Counted from the first letter of the stretch, positions 1 to 7,520 are shown. The stretch: DNA of 60,379 nt from JAYPHU01 sp038127535 (GCA_038127535.1 JAYPHU010000022.1:1-60379), one strand, 5' to 3'. Notes: generated from the letters alone by a model not told the origin. Translations and numbers: made by a program.

Positions 1-199
1 GCTTAATGCCCGGCGGAATCTTCATGCCGCTCAAGGACCGAGTGAAGGGCTGTTCATTTTCATGGGGGTGCAATAGCACCCGCCGGCCCAGCAATTTACC
101 GTCCGGCCCCAGCACTTCCCAATTATTTTCATAGTGCTTCCAGCCGGTATCAGCGTGGCGGAGAGTTACCGTGAAATAGAAGGTGCCGTTATCACCCAC
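1..199 (-). CDS. Hypothetical protein, 3' part beyond window edge
   Basis: The minus strand reads without a stop from about 258 to the left edge and looks coding, for example RHADTGWKHYENNWEVLG, LLHPHENEQPFTRSLSG and KIPPG. The composition suggests a small beta-rich protein of about 110-130 residues in which a histidine-rich segment (HPHENEQPF) is the most recognisable part. I know similar short secreted or periplasmic proteins in alphaproteobacteria but cannot name a function. The only clean start is GTG at 199. The open frame continues about 20 codons further upstream without an ATG, so the true N-terminus, perhaps with a signal peptide, may be lost or frameshifted. It runs divergently from, and overlaps, the rightward ORF at 134-397, so one of the two is probably damaged. 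Confidence 0.5.
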   Translation of the reverse strand, partial: MGDNGTFYFTVTLRHADTGWKHYENNWEVLGPDGKLLGRRVLLHPHENEQPFTRSLSGMKIPPGIK

Positions 200-397
200 A
201 CTCGCCCTGGCGAATATTACGACCGCATTTCTCCGTGCAAAATCGCTCTCCTGACCAAATCAAAGAACGATCTCGCCCGGGGGCAGCAGGCCCGGATGGT
301 TCTGGATCAAAAACCCGACGAAGTGACCCGCCGGGCCTTTTTATCGGCGGCGGATGCGTTGACGTGGCTGGACGCGCCGCCAGATCTCTTGGACTAA
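134..397 (+). CDS. Short hypothetical protein, possibly a truncated STAS/SpoIIAA-like remnant
   Basis: GTG-started frame of 87 codons. The last 45 residues (KIALLTKSKNDLARGQQARM, then RRAFLSAADALTWLDAP) resemble the C-terminal end of small STAS/SpoIIAA-like proteins common in alphaproteobacteria, which finish with a 'phenylalanine, acidic/alanine stretch, AxxWL' helix. The first 40 residues do not look like that family and lie over the oppositely oriented gene at the left edge. There is no convincing ribosome binding site. The most likely reading is a 5'-truncated remnant whose upstream half was replaced. A genuine small gene is possible. Confidence 0.3.
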   Translation: MLPAGISVAESYREIEGAVITHTRPGEYYDRISPCKIALLTKSKNDLARGQQARMVLDQKPDEVTRRAFLSAADALTWLDAPPDLLD

Positions 398-834
398 TCG
401 GAAATTTTGCAGTCTAGGCTCAGGCGCACGACGGATTTGGACAAAGCTCGGCCCAGACTGAGCTTCTCTTTCCGCGCCTTTTTCTTCAACGTGTCCTGGA
501 GGAGCGACCTCAACTGGGGGGTCAAATCCTCGTCGTCCAACTGAAGCGCGACAGGAAGTGTAATTGCGGGCAAGGACTTCGTCTTCTTGACGCCGTTGGT
601 CTTACGCCCGGCAGACTTGCCGTTCTTGCCGAAGATTTCCTCCCAGCCGGACCGGTATTCATCGGTGGAGACGCTGGAGAAGTAGCTGATCGGCCGGGAT
701 CCGCCGCCACTGCTTTTCTTGGTCGAGGACTCGGATGATGAACTCGACGAGTCGACCGTGCTTTTGCTCTCCGAAGACGAAGACTTGGACGAATCCGAGG
801 CGGACGTTTTTGCCGTCGTGGTGCTGTCGCTCAT
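394..834 (-). CDS. Hypothetical protein with Ser-rich low-complexity N-terminus
   Basis: Predicted 146 residues when started at the ATG at 834, which opens with MSDSTTTAKTSASDSS. The frame stays open 20 codons further upstream, but those residues are not protein-like. Residues 1-50 are almost pure Ser, Thr, Lys and acidic residues (intrinsically disordered). The remainder holds a compact motif, YFSSVSTDEYRSGWEEIFGK, and a basic C-terminal half (LLQDTLKKKARKEKLSLGRAL). The 'YRxGWxxIFG' segment recurs in small uncharacterised alphaproteobacterial proteins. There is no signal peptide, membrane segment or catalytic motif. Function is not recognised. The strong disorder plus basic tail would suit a nucleic-acid or protein-binding adaptor, which is inference only. 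Confidence 0.6.
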   Translation of the reverse strand: MSDSTTTAKTSASDSSKSSSSESKSTVDSSSSSSESSTKKSSGGGSRPISYFSSVSTDEYRSGWEEIFGKNGKSAGRKTNGVKKTKSLPAITLPVALQLDDEDLTPQLRSLLQDTLKKKARKEKLSLGRALSKSVVRLSLDCKISD

Positions 835-904
835 GGCAGAACTACCCTTAAAAAATTGTTGGAAGTTATTTAAACACCACGGCCTTGAAATCAAGTCCCG
901 GCAT

Positions 905-928
905 GAAAAAAGGCCCGGTGACCGAGCC
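905..928 (-). terminator. Rho-independent terminator of the small secreted gene at 956-1261
   Basis: On the minus strand GGCTCGG, a TCA loop and CCGGGCC form a 7-bp stem with one G-T pair, followed directly by seven T. It sits 28 bases after the stop of the leftward gene at 956-1261. Confidence 0.75.
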
Positions 929-955
929 TGTTATCAATTCCCATGGAAACCGGCG

Positions 956-1261
956 TTAGATTTCGCTGTCGTCAACCATCAAATCGGGGAAGCGTGCCTC
1001 CAGGGCCTTCACGGCGGCGTCTTTGCTCACACCGGCGGGCAAAGAGACCTTAGTGGCCGTCATGTCGAGTTCCTTAAACACAACAGACAGGCCCACTCCA
1101 TAACCCATTTGGCTGGCGATCTTGGAAAAAGAGGCCGGGGGTCCAAGCACGACCAGTTGAGATTTCTCGGCGAAGGCGGTCTGCATTTCCGCAGTGGCTT
1201 CCGTAAACATCATCGTCACCGCCATCAAGCCGACGATCAAAACGATGAAAATTCTTTTCAT
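956..1261 (-). CDS. Small secreted protein resembling an orphan subtilase propeptide (I9-like) domain
   Basis: 101 residues. Residues 1-24 (MKRIFIVLIVGLMAVTMMFTEATA) are a classic Sec signal peptide cut after ATA. The mature part (LVVLGPPASFSKIASQMGYG, then TKVSLPAGVSKDAAVKALEARFPDL) has the beta-alpha-beta layout and the 'V-x-LPAGxSxxxAVxxLxxxFPD' ending seen in prodomains of S8 serine peptidases in alphaproteobacteria. No peptidase domain follows: the gene stops after 'VDDSEI' and has its own terminator. A free prodomain could act as a periplasmic chaperone or inhibitor of a subtilase encoded elsewhere. That function is inference from fold resemblance. The start is backed by AAGGA eight bases upstream. 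Confidence 0.65.
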   Translation of the reverse strand: MKRIFIVLIVGLMAVTMMFTEATAEMQTAFAEKSQLVVLGPPASFSKIASQMGYGVGLSVVFKELDMTATKVSLPAGVSKDAAVKALEARFPDLMVDDSEI

Positions 1262-1468
1262 GTCAAAATTCCTTAAAAACTCTATCCCAGGCCCGAAACC
1301 CGCTGTTTCGGCACCTGCATGAAATCACAGGTGTGTATCAACTAAATATCTATTCAATGTCTCGGTTGTGAATCGTTGTATCAACAACCTTGCGCCACAG
1401 CAGGGGTGAACACCAGAACAGAGATTAGGGAAACTCCTAATTTCTTGCAGATGCAAATTTATAGCGGA

Positions 1469-2128
1469 TCAGTCGGGATTCGGTCCCGGGATTGCGGACG
1501 GCCAGCTGTCGAGCATGGTCTTCATATAGGAGCGGAGCTTTTCCGGATCCAAATTCACCGACCGTTTGATCTTATCGACCTCGCCCTGTTCCTCTATAGG
1601 AACTTGAAGAGAGTCTGTTATTCTATTGAAAAGATTGAAATATCCACTCATCAACGTGAGCTCAATCACCTCTTCCTCGGTGAATTCCTCGCGTACGCGT
1701 TCGAACACGCCGTTGTCTTCCTTGGCGGTGTTCAGGGTGATGTGTTCGGCCCACAGGATGGCCATCTTTTCCCGGTTGGAGAAAAGATCAGAGTCGAGAT
1801 AGTCCCCGGTGCCGATCTCAATCGTTTGTTCGTCGGTAATGCCTGCCGCTTGACCAAGCGACGTATTGTGCGCAAATCAGTATCGGCACCCGTTGAGGTG
1901 ACTGGTCTTGATGACGACCATTTCCTTAAGTTTGGTGGTTAGCAGGCTGCCGGCCCCTTCCCGCTGCATCACCGCATTGAACGGGATCAGGAATTTGGCG
2001 ACCATGGGCACACGGGCCAACACCCGGTAGGAATGTGGCACCCGGCCCAGCATGGCGGTCGCTGCGTCGAAGAGATTTTTAACCTCCCCCTTGGCGCCCT
2101 CCAGCTCCAACATGGAAATTCGCGGCAT
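1469..2128 (-). CDS. AhpD/carboxymuconolactone decarboxylase-like selenoprotein (CxxU)
   Basis: Reads as one 219-residue protein if the in-frame TGA at 1879-1877 is decoded as selenocysteine. The N-terminal 83 residues end NGCRY. The frame continues FAHNTSLGQAAG and keeps the AhpD-like fold (YLDSDLFSNREKMAILWAEH, then EEEVIELTLMSGYFNLFNR) to the TAA-type end at 1469. The TGA replaces the second Cys of the family's C-x-x-C active site, giving C81-R-Y-U84 with a His three residues on. The family uses this pair for peroxidase-linked disulfide chemistry, and AhpD-like selenoproteins with CxxU are known from marine metagenomes. A SECIS-like hairpin lies at 1862-1845. It is 15 bp downstream of the HxlR gene, so the two are probably cotranscribed. 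It is a paralogue of 3462-4130. Confidence 0.88.
1845..1862 (-). promoter_or_regulatory. SECIS-like element of the leftward AhpD selenoprotein
   Basis: Downstream of the TGA the transcript can form a 7-bp stem (G-C, U-G, then CGCUU with AAGCG) capped by the tetraloop GGUC. The loop starts at the 22nd nucleotide after the TGA. In E. coli fdhF the GGUC loop starts about 19 nucleotides after the UGA, and the loop G/U bases are what SelB contacts. Prediction is by eye. Confidence 0.75.
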
Positions 2129-2143
2129 TAATCTAGCGCTCCT

Positions 2144-2548
2144 CTACCCTTCTTCGTCTTGTTTCTGATCGTAGTCGGCAATCGCCTGCTCGACCTGATC
2201 AATATTCTCGATCGCCCAACTGCAGAGCCGATCGACAGCCACAACGCATGACCTCCCCAACTCGGTCAAGGAGTATTCCACCTTCGGCGGAATGACGGGA
2301 TAGACCTTCCGCTCCACCAGGCCGATCCTCTCCAGATGCCGGAGAGTCTGTGTGAGCATTTTTTGTGAAATATCGCCAATGTCCCGGCGAAGTTCGGAAT
2401 AGCGCATGGTTTTCCGCGACAGCCGGCGGATCACCAATAAATTCCACTTGTTCGATAGATGCCCGATAATCGTTTGCGCCGGGCGAGACGGAAATTGTCC
2501 GGGTTCGTACGTGGGGGTCGTACTGCCGTCACTAGAAATCGTGTCCAT
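2144..2548 (-). CDS. HxlR-family winged-helix transcriptional regulator
   Basis: 134 residues from the ATG at 2548, which has AAAGG nine bases upstream. The frame is open to 2629, but the extra 27 residues lack the family signature. The core is typical: IIGHLSNKWNLLVIRRL (first helix), YSELRRDI, then QKMLTQTLRHLERIGLVER (recognition helix and wing) and VEYSLTELG. HxlR regulators often sense electrophiles or thiol state. Two Cys sit in the C-terminal half (SCVVAVDRLC), and whether they sense redox is unknown. It lies between the AhpD selenoprotein (15 bp downstream) and the divergent EthD/AhpD/GrdB-like operon, so it is the natural candidate regulator of both. Confidence 0.88.
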   Translation of the reverse strand: MDTISSDGSTTPTYEPGQFPSRPAQTIIGHLSNKWNLLVIRRLSRKTMRYSELRRDIGDISQKMLTQTLRHLERIGLVERKVYPVIPPKVEYSLTELGRSCVVAVDRLCSWAIENIDQVEQAIADYDQKQDEEG

Positions 2549-2693
2549 TATCGCATTCCCTTTACTGAAGCCATCCATATATAGGTACCACCAAGTATGT
2601 ATATTATGTTTTAGCATATACCCTGTCATTTAACTTGTATATGAAAAACCATCAGTCATAATGAAATTAGAGGTATAGGGAGAACGGAATAGG
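2549..2693. promoter_or_regulatory. Divergent promoter/operator region between HxlR gene and selenoprotein operon
   Basis: An AT-rich 145-bp spacer between two divergent genes, in contrast with the GC-rich surroundings. TGTATAT occurs twice in the same orientation (2598-2604 and 2636-2642), 38 bp apart, a possible pair of operator half-sites on one helix face. No unambiguous -35/-10 pair was assigned. Operator function is inferred from position and composition. Confidence 0.4.
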
Positions 2694-3437
2694 ATGGACC
2701 ACGGAATTCGCGCCGTTTGGTACGATTTGCCGGAAGACGGCCGGCAGGATTATCTGGATTGGCTGCACAACGCCCACCTCCCCCTTGTCCTGCAGCAGCC
2801 GGGGATTTCCTGGGCTGGCCATTACGAAATTACCGGCGGCGGGGCCAAGCTCTACGAAGACCACGACGTCACCGAAGACATTTTTCAACGCCCCGAAGAA
2901 GACATCGGCAACGGCACGGACTTCCTGCTGTTGATCGGCGCCGGCTCCCCCCACTTTTTTTTCAAGCCGCCGTTCCACGAGTGGGAGCTGGAACAGCCCG
3001 GCGCAAAGGAGATGATCGGCATGCGGATCGGCGCCCGGCCGGTGGTCTTTACAGAGGAAGCCAGAGTGAACGGTCCCGAATTCGACGCCCGCGCGCAGAG
3101 CGCGACACCGGGCCCGGCTATTCAGATGGGCAACTTTCGCACCCGCTCGGTCGAGGATGAATTTGACCTCGCCGCCTGGTACGCAAATTATCGCTTTCCG
3201 GCCATGGCCAAGATGACCGGCTGCATCAACACTCGAAAACTCGTGTCCGTCGCCGGCTGGGTGAAACATTCTATTCTCTATGAGTTCACCTCTTTGGAGG
3301 CACGGGCCGAAGGCTTCGACGAACACGAGGCCTTGGGCCTGGACGATACCGTCTGGACCTCCAAGATCGTAAAATACACCATCCACGCGCCGGGCAGCCC
3401 CAGTGTGGGCCGCCGCATCTGGCCGGCCGTTGACTAG
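2694..3437 (+). CDS. EthD-like / dimeric alpha-beta barrel protein
   Basis: 247 residues with two similar halves of the ferredoxin-like (dimeric alpha-beta barrel) type. The first carries WLHNAHLPLVLQQPGISWAGHYE. The second carries YRFPAMAKMTGCINTRKLVSVAGWVKHSILYEF. The 'W-x-NxxHLP...PG' arrangement is that of EthD or NIPSNAP-like small oxygenase/lyase folds. No metal-binding cluster is obvious. It starts the rightward operon, with GGGAGA upstream of the ATG, and is 24 bp from the AhpD selenoprotein, which suggests a role on the same substrate. Comparable proteins are auxiliary factors or decarboxylases/isomerases of small aromatic or polyketide-like compounds. The specific reaction is unknown. 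Confidence 0.6.
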   Translation: MDHGIRAVWYDLPEDGRQDYLDWLHNAHLPLVLQQPGISWAGHYEITGGGAKLYEDHDVTEDIFQRPEEDIGNGTDFLLLIGAGSPHFFFKPPFHEWELEQPGAKEMIGMRIGARPVVFTEEARVNGPEFDARAQSATPGPAIQMGNFRTRSVEDEFDLAAWYANYRFPAMAKMTGCINTRKLVSVAGWVKHSILYEFTSLEARAEGFDEHEALGLDDTVWTSKIVKYTIHAPGSPSVGRRIWPAVD

Positions 3438-3461
3438 CCCTACCAAGAAGGAGAAAGCTCT

Positions 3462-4130
3462 ATGTCCCTACTCACCATCATTCAGGATAAAGACGCTTCC
3501 CCGGAAGCGAAAGTCATCTTCGACCATTCCACGCAGATGTTCGGACGGGTCGCCAATGCGGTCCGCGCCGGTTCCGCCACGCCGAAGATCATGCAGTCTT
3601 TGTTCAGCTTTATCGTCTGCGGTCTGCGCGAAGATATCTCAGGGATCCTGGCCGTGAGGACTAAATGCCTGGTAATCCTCAAGACCTCGACCCTAAACGG
3701 GTGCGCCTATTGAACAGGCCACAATGAAACGCTCGGTCGGGCGTTAGGATTTTCAGAAGACTTGATCGACGCCGTTCGCGGCGATTACTTGAACTCGGAT
3801 CTGTTCACGGACGCGGAAAAAGCCGCCATGCGCTGGGCCGAAGTGATGACGGAGAAACTCTATCAGGGCGCGCCCGGCAAGCCGCCCCAGCATCACGAGG
3901 CCTTTGCCGAGCTGCAAAAACATTTCAGCGAGGAACAGATCGTCGAGATCGCTTTCACCTCCGGCTTCTTTAATTTCTGGAACCGGTTCACTGACAGTTT
4001 CGAGATCGACATCGAAGATCATCCGGTAATGAACCTGTTCCAAAAGTCCACCGCCATCGACCCGGACGATTATGCGGCGTTCATGCGGGCCTGCTGGTGG
4101 AACGAAGACCGGGAGGGCGGCCGCGGCTGA
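3462..4130 (+). CDS. AhpD/carboxymuconolactone decarboxylase-like selenoprotein (CxxU), second copy
   Basis: 222 residues when the in-frame TGA at 3711-3713 is read through. The upstream part ends STLNGCAY and the downstream part begins TGHNETLGRALGFSEDLIDA, a continuous AhpD-type sequence with C81-A-Y-U84 and His87. Further on, VEIAFTSGFFNFWNRFTDSF matches the same segment of the leftward paralogue. A good ribosome binding site (AAGGAG) precedes the ATG. Loss of the C-terminal 139 residues by true termination would remove the catalytic pair, so Sec is the economical reading. A SECIS-like hairpin is at 3728-3745. The stop codon overlaps the next gene's start (TGATG at 4128-4132), implying translational coupling to the GrdB-like selenoprotein. 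Confidence 0.9.
3728..3745 (+). promoter_or_regulatory. SECIS-like element of the rightward AhpD selenoprotein
   Basis: AACGCTC and GGGCGTT form a 7-bp stem (one T-G pair) around a GGTC tetraloop. The loop starts at nucleotide 22 after the TGA, the same spacing and loop as in the leftward paralogue although the stem bases differ. Conserved geometry with changed sequence is what a functional RNA would show. Confidence 0.8.
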
Positions 4131-5386
4131 TGGTCCGGATCGACGAATGGCCGGAGGATTTCCAGCGGGAATACTTTGCCCGGGAAATGCCGAGCTTCGA
4201 TACGACGCCGATGGTCGGCGGCCCGCCGCTAAGCGAACGGCGCGTGGCGGTGATTTCCACTGCCGGGCTGCATCGCCGGGGCGACCGCCCGTTCACCGAA
4301 CAAAGCGGCGACTTCCGGATCATTCCGTCGGATATCCCCGAAAAAGACCTGGTGATGAGTCATATCTCCACCAACTTCGATCGAACCGGATTCATGAAGG
4401 ACGCTAACGTCGCGCTTCCGTTGGACCGGTTGAAGGAAATGGCGGCGGCCGGCGAGATCGGCTCGGTCGCCGAGGTGCATTATTCTTTCATGGGCGCGAC
4501 GCCGCCGGAAAAGATGGAGTCCAGCATCCGCGAAATCGTTGCCACCATGAAGGCAGACAAGGTCGATGCGGTTCTGCTCTGTCCCGTCTGACCTTCCTGC
4601 ACGCGCGCCGTCGGCGCGCTCGCCCATTACCTGGAAGCAGCCGGCATCGCCACAACCCACATCAGCTTGGTCCGCCCGCATACCGAGGCCATCCGCCCGC
4701 CCCGCGCTCTTTGGTGCCCGTTCGAGTTGGGCCGCCCCCTGGGCGCGCCGGACGAGCCGGAATTCCAGACGCGCGTGTTGCGGGCTGTGCTGAGCTTGCT
4801 GGAACGCACCGACGACCCGATCCTCGAAGACTTTGACGAAGAGCCGCCGGCAGGCGACATGTCCGACGAGGACATGGAAGGCTGGACTTGCCCGGTCAAT
4901 TTCGGCGAGGGCGAACAGGCGGTGGACGCCGATACCGACCTGGCCAGCGCGCTGGCGCAGGAAATAGCGCAGCTCCAATCCTGGTACGATCTGGCGGTGG
5001 AGAAAAATGGCAAGACCACGCTGGGTATCTCCGGGGCGCCGTTGGATACCCTTTCTGATTATCTATTGAGCTTCGCCGACGATCCGGACACGCCGCATTT
5101 CCGTGACGACCTGCCCCGGTTCCAGAGCCTCAAGCTGGCCATCGATGAGCACAAGGCGTTCTACTTCGAAGCCGGCGCCGCCAAGCCCGGTAATCCGACG
5201 GACACCGACCTGGCCAACTGGTTCTACGGCGACTCCGTCATGGGCAAGCTCCTGTTAAAAATCAATGCTACTTGCATGGCGTCGGACGATGAAGTGCTGC
5301 GCCACATGTCGGATCGGCGGATCATTCCGGTGCAACAACGCCACCTCAAGGGCATGAAAGTCGAGGTGCCCTCGCCGACGGGGTAG
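4130..5386 (+). CDS. GrdB-like selenoprotein (glycine/betaine/sarcosine/D-proline reductase B family), copy 1
   Basis: 418 residues when the TGA at 4589-4591 is read as selenocysteine. The flanking sequence is VDAVLLCPV-U-PSCTRAVGALAHYLE, the U-x-x-C-T motif of GrdB and PrdB in which Sec forms the catalytic selenolate that attacks the substrate amine carbon. Other family-like parts are VAVISTAGLHRRGD near residue 40, SHISTNFDR and PFELGRPLGAPDEPEFQ. Length is close to clostridial GrdB (about 435). The start overlaps the AhpD selenoprotein stop. It differs from GrdB in lacking a third Cys shortly after the UxxC. Substrate is unknown; reductive cleavage of a C-N or similar bond is inferred from the family. 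A SECIS-like stem is at 4603-4619. Confidence 0.88.
4603..4619 (+). promoter_or_regulatory. SECIS-like element of GrdB-like selenoprotein 1
   Basis: GCGCGCC and GGCGCGC form a perfect 7-bp stem around a GTC loop. The loop begins at nucleotide 19 after the TGA, the position of the G-containing loop in the E. coli fdhF SECIS. Confidence 0.72.
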
Positions 5387-5482
5387 TTGCGATATCGTGA
5401 TCTCCCTGCCCCTGCCAGCTCAGAAACCAATCAGCATCATTCCCCCCAACCCTTAACCCAGACAAAGGAAACGCGAAGAACC

Positions 5483-6703
5483 ATGGTTTACCTGCATGAA
5501 ATGCCTGAGGCCCCGCGCAACATGATTGTCAATCAGGACCTGCCTGATTTCGGTATGACCGCGTGCGCCGACGGCCCGCCCCTGAAAGACCGCAAGATCG
5601 CGATCATCACAACCGCCGGGCTGCACCGCCGGGAGGACAAGCATTTCACACCGGGCCTCGGCGAATACCGGATTATCCCCGGCGACACCGATATGGACGA
5701 TCTGATCATGACCCATGTCTCCACCAACTTTGACCGCTCCGGTTTCTACCATGACGTAAACCTAGTGTTCCCGATCGAGCGGTTGCGGGAATTAGCGGAA
5801 CAATACGAAATCGGCGCGGTCGCCGACTATCACTACGCCTTCATGGGCGCGACGCCGCCCGAGGCGTTGGAGGCGGCGGCCAAGGACCTGGCCGGCACAC
5901 TGAACGCCGAGGGGGTCAACGGGGTTGTCCTCGCCGGGGTCTGACCCCAATGCACGCGCGCCGTGGGCGGGCTGGCACACTTTATCGAACAAGAAGGCAT
6001 TCCGACCGTAATCATCAGCCTGATCCGGCGGCATACCGAAGTTATGAAACCGCCACGCGGCCTGTTCGTGCCGTTCGAGTTGGGCCGGCCCTTCGGCGCA
6101 GCCAACGAACCGGACTTCCAGCGCCGGGTACTGCTGGACGCGATCAAGCTTCTGGAACGGAACGACGGGCCTTTGCTGGAGGACTTCCCGGACGAAGCGC
6201 CGGGCGGCAATGCGGATGATCAGGAGGGCTGGACCTGTCCAGTCAACTTCCCGAAGCCGGAAGCCGACCTCTCCGATGCGGAAAAAACCGCCCAAGCCAT
6301 CAAACAAGAGGTGGCCCTGTTGGAGCCCTGGTACGCAGAGGCTCTCGAAAGCATGAACGGCCGGCGACTGGATGGGATGACTGATCTCAGCCGCGATCAG
6401 ATCGCCGACTTTTTGACCTCATGGGCGGCGGATCAGTCGGTGGAGAGCATCATCGACGGTGAAGGCATCGTCCGGGCGCTCAAACTGGCGGCCGACGATC
6501 TGCGGCATTTCTATTACCAAGGCGCCATGGCCAAGCCGGGCATCCGCTCCGACGTAGAACTGGGCGACTGGTTCTACGGAGAGACCCAGGCCGGCAAACT
6601 ATTCATCAAAATCCGCGAGATTATGATGAACAGCGACCATGACGGCATGAAAGCGGCCGGGCGCACCAACTATGTGCCCAACGCTATGCTGAAGCACACC
6701 TGA
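5483..6703 (+). CDS. GrdB-like selenoprotein, copy 2
   Basis: 406 residues when the in-frame TGA at 5942-5944 is decoded as selenocysteine (GVNGVVLAGV-U-PQCTRAVGGLAHFIE). Sec is residue 154, the same number as in the upstream paralogue. The two proteins align throughout (IAIITTAGLHRRED, HVSTNFDRSGF, FELGRPFGAANEPDFQ, WFYGE). The start at 5483 follows AAAGGAA; the frame is open to 5387 but that stretch is the intergenic spacer. Tandem copies with diverged sequence suggest a heteromeric enzyme or two substrates. The gene ends 33 bp before a strong terminator that closes the operon. Assignment as a C-N or related bond-cleaving reductase is family-based inference. Confidence 0.88.
5942..5972 (+). 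promoter_or_regulatory. TGA plus SECIS-like element of GrdB-like selenoprotein 2
   Basis: The stem GCGCGCC (5956-5962) pairs with GGCGGGC (5966-5972) around a GTG loop, with one G-G mismatch. The loop begins at nucleotide 19 after the TGA, as in copy 1. The 5' arm is identical in both copies. Confidence 0.62.
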
Positions 6704-6736
6704 TCTACTAGTAGTCAGCGAAATTCGAGAGAAAAG

Positions 6737-6760
6737 CGGGCCCCGGCGGCCCGTTTTTTT
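6737..6760 (+). terminator. Terminator of the selenoprotein operon
   Basis: CGGGCC, a five-base loop and GGCCCG are followed by seven T, 33 bp after the stop of the second GrdB-like gene. A canonical intrinsic terminator. Confidence 0.9.
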
Positions 6761-6789
6761 CACCGGAATAACCTGATCGCAGTTATTGT

Positions 6790-7392
6790 TTGCTAACGGG
6801 ATTGGACTACATTGTAGGTCTGAACCAGCAAGCAACAAATCGCGGTCTCGGTTGGCTTAGCGCCTGTTTCGCGGCGCTTGTAGCGCTCACAGGGTGCAAT
6901 GTCACCTCGTCGATCGAGTTGCATCACGAGGACGCGTTGTCCGTATTCGAGTATGCGGCCGCCGACAGCGACACCTATGTCGAGGTAGTCGGCAATCCCA
7001 CTGGTGCGGACAAAGCGGCACTCACCAACTCCGTCCTGGAAAAGTTCGATCAAAATTGGTGACACCTTCGCGCCCGGTTTAAGGCCGGTATGCGGCCCCG
7101 GGAGAACCCCTACAAGGTCCGGGTGATTTTTGATGTGCCGCAAAGCTGGCGCCCCCACGCGCTTTACTCCGAACCGGCCGGGCAATTTTCGGCGAGCTCG
7201 TCGGACCAGCTGCACATGATGGTGCTGTTTTGCAATGACGGCCCGCTATCGGAGATTCGGGGCAGCCTGAGCAAGCGCCCTGCGAGCTTGAACGATCCGG
7301 CGTTGCAAAAGACACTCAACTTCCTGATCTGGCAGTTCGTAGTGGAACACCCCCAGCGGGGCACGGACTGCAACGATAACAACAACTGCTAG
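6790..7392 (+). pseudogene. Lipoprotein gene interrupted by an in-frame TGA
   Basis: One frame runs from TTG 6790 (or TTG 6802) to 7392 with a single TGA at 7060-7062. The N-terminus is a lipoprotein signal (LSACFAALVALTGC, lipobox LTGC). Before the stop there is DSDTYVEVVGNPTGADKAAL and after it YKVRVIFDVPQSW and NDGPLSEIRGS, the expected layout of a roughly 190-residue alphaproteobacterial lipoprotein of unknown function. The TGA falls after QNW where relatives, as I remember them, have Gly (a one-base change from GGA). The downstream sequence offers only a weak CCGG hairpin without a loop G, so selenocysteine is unlikely. It is probably a recent nonsense mutation, or a sequencing error. 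Confidence 0.6.
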
Positions 7393-7520
7393 TCACAAGC
7401 ACCGGATAGCGTTGGTACGTTAAGGCGTTATGCTTTCGGCTTTCCGGGCGCGGCTAAGCGCCCTATGATCCGACCACGCTCAGTCCACGCCCTGTTCTAT
7501 AAAAAGAATAACCAACGCCC

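Noticed and set aside
1469..6703. TGA recoded as tryptophan or general readthrough
   Set aside because: Many other genes here end at TGA in the expected place (for example ligA, ligB and the second GrdB-like gene), and the four special TGAs fall only on catalytic Cys positions.
1469..6703. The four interrupted genes as independent pseudogenes
   Set aside because: A single TGA in each, the same residue number within each pair, intact frames and SECIS-like stems are not what random decay gives.
7050..7110. Selenocysteine in the lipoprotein
   Set aside because: The site corresponds to Gly as far as I can recall the family, and the downstream stem lacks the loop G; kept only as a low-probability option.
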